A stretch of DNA of 36,009 bases from a virus, in IMG/VR virus record IMGVR_UViG_3300025418_001023, positions 1 through 36,009 of that record. One strand, written 5' to 3'. Positions 31,052-36,009 of the stretch are shown one piece after another. The translations under genes and the position numbers were made by a program. Under the pieces are notes generated by a model that was given only the letters and a program-made list of their open reading frames with translations, searched no databases and was not told the origin of the DNA. The first letter of the stretch is position 1, and every line of letters begins with the position of its first letter.

Positions 31052-32029
31052 TTAGAGAGCGTTGTCGCTTGTCTGATAGACGATGGTCAATGGCTGATCT
31101 GTACCGTTGTCATAAGCGGTAAAGGTCATTGCAACATCAATGACACCAGGTCCTGGAACCTTTGGTGTGTCAGCATCGAACTTAACAGCTGAAACCGTGA
31201 TCGACAATGACTGCTTGTATGTGCTAGCAATTGTCGCACCAGTAAAGGTGAGATTAAGCGCTGCTGATGAATCTGTAAGGTACTTGTTGAGCAATGTGAG
31301 ATCGGTGAATTCAGCGGTCAGCTTTCCTGTGATCTTGCGGAAACCGTTGATGATCTGCTCAGCTTTAGCACCAGAAGAACCAAGGTTGTAACGATCTGCT
31401 TTAATGACGTTATCAACAGTGAGGGTGAAATCCTTGACGTTGGCAACTGATGTGCCGTCGACAGTGATTGCGCCCTGGGCAAAGTGGAAGATAGAACCGT
31501 TTGCTGGGTATGAAGCGGTCGCCAAAGACTGTGTTGTAGAGAAGCCAGCACCGTCAATGTTGAACTTACCTGTAGCTAATCCACCGGCTGCAACTTCTAC
31601 TTCCCATGAAGCAACCTTTGCGCCGGTAATTGTCTTAGGAACTACTGTTCCTGTGTACTCTGGAACGCCAACCTGAACTGTAGCAGAACGTCCATAAATG
31701 TCACCAAGGGTGAATGTATAGCTATAAACGCCAGTGCTTACTGTTGTTGGTGATGGTGCAGTTCCAGTGGCCAATGCCAAAAGCTGACCAAGACCATTGG
31801 TTGGAAGGTCAAGCATAATGTCGCCAGTTGCGTCAAATGTTGTAACAACACGACGCTGTGAGCGAGGTAGCAAGCCGCCAGCACGAAGGCCTAGACCCTC
31901 GACTGTCTTCTTGTTGTAGTTAATGCCTTCAGATGTGAACTCGTAGAAACGAGACACGGTGACAGGCGTATTAAAAGTCGTCTCGAACGCGATTCCCAGT
32001 TGGGAACCAATTCCGGCGCCGATTGCCAT
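31052..32029 (-). CDS. Major tail tube protein (325 aa)
   Basis: Begins GAGIGSQLGIAFETTFNTPV and has FYEFTSEGINYNKKTVEGLGLR, a pattern of actinobacteriophage tail tube proteins; the remainder is beta-rich and Thr/Ser/Val-rich with LTAEFTDLTLLNKYL. Polymerises into the tail tube around the tape measure. No extra Ig domain is obvious at the C-terminus. Located between the tail completion genes and chaperones, as expected. Confidence 0.88.
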   Translation of the reverse strand: MAIGAGIGSQLGIAFETTFNTPVTVSRFYEFTSEGINYNKKTVEGLGLRAGGLLPRSQRRVVTTFDATGDIMLDLPTNGLGQLLALATGTAPSPTTVSTGVYSYTFTLGDIYGRSATVQVGVPEYTGTVVPKTITGAKVASWEVEVAAGGLATGKFNIDGAGFSTTQSLATASYPANGSIFHFAQGAITVDGTSVANVKDFTLTVDNVIKADRYNLGSSGAKAEQIINGFRKITGKLTAEFTDLTLLNKYLTDSSAALNLTFTGATIASTYKQSLSITVSAVKFDADTPKVPGPGVIDVAMTFTAYDNGTDQPLTIVYQTSDNAL

Positions 32030-32037
32030 GTTATCTC

Positions 32038-32268
32038 CTAGTTAGCTGGAGCAGCGTCTGCTGCTGGGGTTTCAGGGTTTGGGGTTGATGCAGGTGTTAC
32101 TACTGCGGCTGCTGCCTGATCTGCTGCTGCCCAGTTCGATGTCTGCTCCAAGAGAGAAGCTGCAACTGTTGCATCGGCAACATCGAAAGTTGAGTTTGCG
32201 TTGACGGTTAATCCAAGTGATGGAATATAAACGTCGCCTAGTGGTGAAACGTTTTTGATCTTTGCCAT
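32038..32268 (-). CDS. Small head-tail region protein (76 aa)
   Basis: MAKIKNVSPLGDVYIPSLG followed by FDVADATVAASLLEQTSNW is a small beta fold found as a short protein in the connector-tail region of many actinobacteriophages (recollection). The last 25 residues are Ala/Pro/Thr-rich and probably disordered. ATG with AAGGAGAAAAC upstream. Possibly a minor tail or decoration component. Confidence 0.7.
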   Translation of the reverse strand: MAKIKNVSPLGDVYIPSLGLTVNANSTFDVADATVAASLLEQTSNWAAADQAAAAVVTPASTPNPETPAADAAPAN

Positions 32269-32277
32269 GTTTTCTCC

Positions 32278-32739
32278 TTAGATTCTTGCTCGGTAAAGAA
32301 TTGTGAAATCAATGACCACTGCAGAACCAGCGTTGGTCTGCATTTGGCGAATTCTGTGGCTATCAAGGCCTGAATAAAGAACAGCGCCGCTGAAGCTTGG
32401 ATCAGAGCGGATAATTGTGTCCACCGCTGACAATAAAGTCTGGCCATTAGCTCTGTTGGTGGCCATTGTTGTATCACCGCTTTGGGCAACTAGCATGCAG
32501 TTCAAGGTTCCATCCTCAAACATCTTGTAGTTTCCAACAAGTTCCCAGTTGTTTTTGGACTCAGAAGCTACAACATCTCCGCTTTCATTGCCATCATGTC
32601 CAACGGCAATATAACTGCCAGGATAAGAGTCAATGTTAATATCCGGACCATCGTAAATCTGGATTCCAGTCAATAATGGTGATGCCTTGAAAGCTGCAAT
32701 GACATTTGTAATCAGATTTTCAATTGCTGATGTGGCCAT
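32278..32739 (-). CDS. Tail terminator / completion protein (153 aa)
   Basis: Helical N-terminus (IENLITNVIAAFKASPLL), then alternating beta and helix with IYDGPDINIDSYPGSYIAVG and a final DFTILYRARI. Size and place after the connector and before the tail tube match tail terminator proteins that cap the tube and bind the head connector. Start overlaps the connector stop by one base. Confidence 0.72.
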   Translation of the reverse strand: MATSAIENLITNVIAAFKASPLLTGIQIYDGPDINIDSYPGSYIAVGHDGNESGDVVASESKNNWELVGNYKMFEDGTLNCMLVAQSGDTTMATNRANGQTLLSAVDTIIRSDPSFSGAVLYSGLDSHRIRQMQTNAGSAVVIDFTILYRARI

Positions 32740-33587
32740 TACAAGATACCCGGCAAACTAATTGGATCGAGCAATCCCATAACTCGACGTGGCATAGAGA
32801 AGGTTGAACCTGAGTAAAAATCGTCACCGTTTTGGTTACGGGTAATCACGTTCATAGAACCGCGTTGTGTCTGCCACAGATGGCGAACAATCTCAAGAAC
32901 ACCCTGCTTTGCTTGTGGGTGAGGGTTGACATAACCGGCAACATAAGAAACCGTGATGTTTCTAGCTCCTGGTGCCCAGATACCAAAGAAGTTTGGTTCA
33001 TTAAGGGAACCGGATGTTACTCGATCAAGGCGCTGACCTGTGTAATCCAGCGCATAATCTGTTGCACCTAAAGTAATTCCGTTTTCAACAACGCTAATAA
33101 TGCTGATTGCACGAGGGTGGAGAAGGCGCAAAGTCTGTTGATTTCCATCGTAGACTTCATTGGTAAATGTCTGGCGACCAAGAATGGTTCCTGTGTAATT
33201 TTGGGCCATTTCAGTAGCCGCATCGACAAAGCGATATAGCTCAAGATCGTTGGTTGTTATCGTTGACGAAATGTTGAGGTGATCTTTTACCTCGTCAATA
33301 GAAACAATGGAAATCGAATTTGGGTCGCGGACGGTGAAGTCATCAGCGTATGAGCTAGCATTTGTTCCTGTAGCTACCCAGAAAACTGTGTGACGACCAG
33401 CCTGAGACGGAGTGTAGTTTACGTCATAAAGTCCGGTTCCAGAGTGGTTAACCGTTGGTGTCGCAGTGGTACCATCTGGCAAAGTAATGGTCAATACGAC
33501 CGCTGTTGCGTCTGCTGCAGTTCCAGAGCTATTGGTTACAGTAATACCAAGAGGGACTGAGCTTCCGAGGAAATACGTACTGGCCAT
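32739..33587 (-). CDS. Head-tail connector with N-terminal Ig-like domain (282 aa)
   Basis: The C-terminal part (about 95-282) is a gp6-like DNA-packaging connector: SIDEVKDHLNI, DLELYRFVDAATEMAQNYTG, and a late HPQAKQGVLEIVRHLWQTQR helix. The first 88 residues form a separate beta sandwich (VPLGITVTNSSGTAADATAV, YTPSQAGRHTVFWVATG), an Ig/FN3-like module. The connector itself should bind the portal. An Ig module at its N-terminus could project from the neck. Confidence 0.83.
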   Translation of the reverse strand: MASTYFLGSSVPLGITVTNSSGTAADATAVVLTITLPDGTTATPTVNHSGTGLYDVNYTPSQAGRHTVFWVATGTNASSYADDFTVRDPNSISIVSIDEVKDHLNISSTITTNDLELYRFVDAATEMAQNYTGTILGRQTFTNEVYDGNQQTLRLLHPRAISIISVVENGITLGATDYALDYTGQRLDRVTSGSLNEPNFFGIWAPGARNITVSYVAGYVNPHPQAKQGVLEIVRHLWQTQRGSMNVITRNQNGDDFYSGSTFSMPRRVMGLLDPISLPGIL

Positions 33588-33590
33588 CGG

Positions 33591-33794
33591 TTATCGACCT
33601 TTCATAGATGCTGATGATGTCTGACGTTCGGCCATATTTCCCATAATTGAGGTGTAGTCATACGTCCACAATGAGTTGTTGTAAGAAATACCGCTCTGAT
33701 CGTAAAGATAATGATTCAGAATTGAAGCTGGAGTGGCCCGATAAACCATGCTTGGCGCAGTGACGATTCTTTCCGTCATTGTGCTTGCAGACAT
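33591..33794 (-). CDS. Small hypothetical protein (67 aa)
   Basis: ATG at 33794 follows AAGGAGCTAAT. Rich in Ser, Thr and Tyr (YLYDQSGISYNNSLWTYDY), no Cys, no membrane segment. It lies between the glycosyltransferase and the connector and is probably part of the virion operon. I do not recognise it. Confidence 0.65.
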   Translation of the reverse strand: MSASTMTERIVTAPSMVYRATPASILNHYLYDQSGISYNNSLWTYDYTSIMGNMAERQTSSASMKGR

Positions 33795-33795
33795 A

Positions 33796-34857
33796 TTAGC
33801 TCCTTAGTTGGTACCAGCCATCTTCCCAAAGCGTGAGAAGTCTCTGAAAATAAGCCTCGTACTCAAGGCCGATTGTATCAAGGGAATAATGATTTACCGA
33901 ATGTTCCCTAATTGCTTTGCGGTCTAGTTTCTTTACGTCTTCTGCGGCCTGTAAGAACTCGGACAATGTTCTGCAGCGATAACCGGTTACGCCGTTGGGA
34001 TTGTTCTCTGTAAATGCGCCCCAGTCGGTCGTGATTGTAGGCGTTCCACAAGCTTGAGACTCGATCACGACGTTTCCGAAAGGTTCTATGTAAAGAGTAG
34101 GGGCTAATGTCGCGATCGCCTTTCCCATAAGTTCGGCGCGCTCTTTGGGGTTAACCGATCCGATGTAATCACCATAGCCGCCAGGATTTTCACCAGGTCC
34201 GGCAATGATAAGGCGCTTTCCAAGACGTTCGCATACTTCTTGAGCTATTCTGAAGCCCTTGCGGTCAATGACTCGACCGATGAAAAGGTAGTAATCACCA
34301 TCTCCGTCCCCAAGTGGGAACATGTCTGGTTCTAAATATCCAGGAATCACAACGTCAAAAAACTTGCCATCAACGGTTGTCGGATTTTGATATGCAGCAT
34401 AAATTGAGTGCATCCAAGCATATGACTCAAACACCCGATATTGGGAAAAAACCCCTCCGTAGCCAACGCCAAATTCCACAGTCATGTGGTTAGGAAAAGC
34501 ATCGGCGATTGGCTTCTGAGAAGAACCGCCAATGGCGCAGATAAAGTCTTGAGGCTGAAGTCGCTGCTTCAGTCCCTCAATAATATTGGCATTAAAGATT
34601 TGCCAATGCGGAAGGGTATTGTCCCAGCTCGTAGAAGTGAAGTGCTGATCCCCTACAGCTTCAGCACGTTCAGCTTCCGTAATACATGTAATAAGCTCAG
34701 TGACCGGAGCTTCATTCTGTTCTCCAGCATAGAGATATACCTCGTGACCCAGCTTGTTCATCATCATACAAAAACGACGAACCTTCTCAGTAAAGGCACA
34801 ACCCGCATATTCTTTTGTTACTTGAGTGTGTGGCAAAGCTAGGACATGAAAACGCAT
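33796..34857 (-). CDS. GT4-family glycosyltransferase (353 aa)
   Basis: GT-B fold with the retaining GT4 signature EPFGNVVIESQACGTPTITTD (catalytic Glu and donor-binding residues) and a mid-protein YLFIGRVIDRKGFRIAQEVC; the N-terminal half binds the acceptor. Soluble, cytoplasmic. ATG with AGGGGAAATAA upstream, 9 bases after the integrase stop, so both may share one transcript. It may modify virion proteins or host surface glycans to block superinfection; the acceptor is unknown. The second sugar transferase of the genome lies at 4677-5387. Confidence 0.87.
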   Translation of the reverse strand: MRFHVLALPHTQVTKEYAGCAFTEKVRRFCMMMNKLGHEVYLYAGEQNEAPVTELITCITEAERAEAVGDQHFTSTSWDNTLPHWQIFNANIIEGLKQRLQPQDFICAIGGSSQKPIADAFPNHMTVEFGVGYGGVFSQYRVFESYAWMHSIYAAYQNPTTVDGKFFDVVIPGYLEPDMFPLGDGDGDYYLFIGRVIDRKGFRIAQEVCERLGKRLIIAGPGENPGGYGDYIGSVNPKERAELMGKAIATLAPTLYIEPFGNVVIESQACGTPTITTDWGAFTENNPNGVTGYRCRTLSEFLQAAEDVKKLDRKAIREHSVNHYSLDTIGLEYEAYFQRLLTLWEDGWYQLRS

Positions 34858-34866
34858 TTATTTCCC

Positions 34867-35667
34867 CTATTTCAACAAGTTAACGAGCGAACGAGTACGC
34901 CCGTGAGCCAACTGAGTATAGACCTGAGTTGTTGCTACGCTTGTGTGGCGCATAAGCTCTTTAACAGCGACCAGATCCCCTCCGGATCGCTCTAGCATAT
35001 CAGTTGCAAAGTAGTGACGCAATGAGTGGAAATGCTTGGCATCCGGGCCAAGGATTCGACGCATTTCGTTGGCTGCTTTAGCGCTGAACTTGTTAGCTGT
35101 TACATTCCAGAGACGACCAAGAGTATCATATTTCCTGATCGTTTCTGCGACCATTGGGCTGACTGGAATCACCAAATCTGTGTTTCCCTTGCCAATAACG
35201 GTCAGCATTGGGCCCTCGTCGGTATCGAAAAGGTCAGCGCCCTTGATGACGGCAGCTTCGCAGCAACGAAGACCTGCCATACCGCCAAGGATAAACCAGT
35301 CGCGGAACATTGGTTCAGCTTCTTCGAGAAGCTTAGCGTATTCCGCCTTGGTTACTGGCTTTGGCGAGGATCGACCAACCTTAACCTTAGCTAAATCCTC
35401 GGCGGGATTATTGCCGTTGACCAGGCCCATCTTGTTCAAGGAGCCATAAATAGAGCGCAATCGAGCGACATAGTTCGCCTTAGCTGATTGCTTAGTTGCA
35501 CGTAGAACGATGTTATTTTCCAAGTCTTCGACCGTGGCCAAAGCTGGATGGACGCCGATTCTGCGGATAATCTGCAGATCGGTGAGAATGACGCTACGAG
35601 TAAAGCCGCTTGCCTGATAACGATTGGTAAGCTTCTTCTCGATTATCTCCATGGGTGTTAGTTCCAT
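34867..35667 (-). CDS. int: Tyrosine recombinase / integrase (266 aa)
   Basis: All catalytic residues are present: Arg134 in AGLRCCEA, Lys160 in VIGKGNTD, His214-x-x-Arg217 in HSLRHYF, His241 in RHTSVATTQ, and nucleophile Tyr250 in QVYTQL. Residues 1-90 are the SAM-like core-binding domain. It is short and Xer-like, without a clear arm-binding N-terminus. ATG at 35667 has a poor ribosome site; the next ATG is five codons on. It suggests temperate lifestyle or genome dimer resolution. Confidence 0.92.
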   Translation of the reverse strand: MELTPMEIIEKKLTNRYQASGFTRSVILTDLQIIRRIGVHPALATVEDLENNIVLRATKQSAKANYVARLRSIYGSLNKMGLVNGNNPAEDLAKVKVGRSSPKPVTKAEYAKLLEEAEPMFRDWFILGGMAGLRCCEAAVIKGADLFDTDEGPMLTVIGKGNTDLVIPVSPMVAETIRKYDTLGRLWNVTANKFSAKAANEMRRILGPDAKHFHSLRHYFATDMLERSGGDLVAVKELMRHTSVATTQVYTQLAHGRTRSLVNLLK

Positions 35668-35733
35668 ACCAGGAAACGTACCAGATTGGAACTACCTTTG
35701 CCGGAGTGTTTCGTCCGGCCATCGAAGAGCTAG
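35668..35733. other. Short gap before the integrase: hairpin and GGAGTGTT repeats
   Basis: GCCGGA (35700-35705) and TCCGGC (35714-35719) make a small hairpin. GGAGTGTT occurs at 35703-35710 and again at 35746-35753, just inside the neighbouring gene end. These could be recombinase-binding or attachment-site elements, but no host core sequence is known here. Confidence 0.3.
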
Positions 35734-35988
35734 CTAACTCTCGGTGGAGTGTTCCAATGCCTTTTCAATGGCTTGAACGGTAAAGCAAGGCCAAGGTTCG
35801 TCACAATTACAGTATTTGTTACTGCTGTGTTCGTTTGGCTTATGCAATTCCACTACTGCGCGAAGGGCTTCATTAAAAGATTTTTGCAATTTGCATATGG
35901 CACAATCACATTCTTGACTTGCATCTTCTAATCGGTTTGTGGAATATATAAAGTTATTTATCTTTGCCAGCAATTCATCGTGTGTCAT
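35734..35988 (-). CDS. Small Cys-rich protein (84 aa)
   Basis: ATG at 35988 with GAGAGGTTGCCAAA upstream. Cys residues in CDCAICKLQ and YCNCDEPWPCFTVQAIEKAL look metal-binding; the W-PC-T-x-AI end is common in short actinobacteriophage proteins (recollection). Helical N-terminus. It is the first gene read into the window on the minus strand, with the integrase next. Function unknown. Confidence 0.7.
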   Translation of the reverse strand: MTHDELLAKINNFIYSTNRLEDASQECDCAICKLQKSFNEALRAVVELHKPNEHSSNKYCNCDEPWPCFTVQAIEKALEHSTES

Positions 35989-36009
35989 TTTGGCAACCTC
36001 TCATTCAAG

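Noticed and set aside
1-36009. tRNA or other structured RNA genes
   Set aside because: I saw no cloverleaf with conserved T-loop on either strand; a tRNA-scan run was not possible.

Overview
The window looks like all or nearly all of the genome of a tailed double-stranded DNA phage (siphovirus type) of an actinobacterium. The basis is the HK97-type virion set (portal, U35 protease, capsid protein with delta domain, tail tube, -1 frameshifted tail chaperone, short tape measure) and genes typical of actinobacteriophages (P27-like small terminase, prim-pol/helicase, Cas4/RecB exonuclease, FmdB zinc ribbon, CHAP and NlpC/P60 lysins). Base composition looks moderate rather than high in GC. With the collagen-like and S74 fibres this suggests a freshwater, streamlined actinobacterial host (acI/Nanopelagicales type); the host is inference only. 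Almost everything is on the minus strand, so the map reads from high to low coordinates. Because the structural genes are split between the two ends, the window is probably a circular or permuted genome cut at an arbitrary point.

Layout in transcription order. 35988-33591: small Cys-rich protein, tyrosine integrase, GT4 glycosyltransferase, small protein. 33587-28469: head-tail connector with an Ig-like N-terminus, tail completion protein, tail tube, HK97 gp10-like protein, tail assembly chaperones joined by a C CCA AAA slippery site, tape measure. 28468-25813: distal tail protein and S74-processed fibre. 25811-23300: lysis cassette with several small membrane proteins, a permuted NlpC/P60 peptidase and a CHAP endolysin. 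23295-22492: HTH-like protein and an HNH/DUF6378-like fusion, ending at a bidirectional terminator that faces a three-gene plus-strand island (21800-22422). Two palindromic operators lie between the island and a divergent HTH gene. 21636-16167: nucleotide metabolism (dCMP deaminase, all-alpha NTP pyrophosphatase, dNMP kinase, thymidylate-synthase-like enzyme), nucleases, a membrane-anchored transglycosylase-like protein and small regulators. 16166-12920: prim-pol/helicase with an iteron-like repeat cluster at its 3' end, then two zinc-ribbon proteins. 12832-5626: proteasome-beta-like Ntn hydrolase, HNH nuclease, terminases, portal, protease, major capsid protein. 5551-63: glycosyltransferase, giant collagen-like fibre and a duplicated fibre/small-protein module.

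How it fits together. The small regulatory island probably governs the divergent early operon. The nucleotide enzymes and prim-pol/helicase supply and copy the DNA. A promoter candidate at 12899-12928 could start the packaging and capsid operon. The most unusual points are: the iteron/G-quadruplex-like cluster; the phage proteasome-like hydrolase with an intact Thr1/Asp17/Lys set; a thymidylate synthase homologue with Asp where uracil-specific enzymes have Asn; in-frame internal starts in two fusion genes; a probable holin gene with only an ATA start; and the duplicated fibre module next to the capsid gene.
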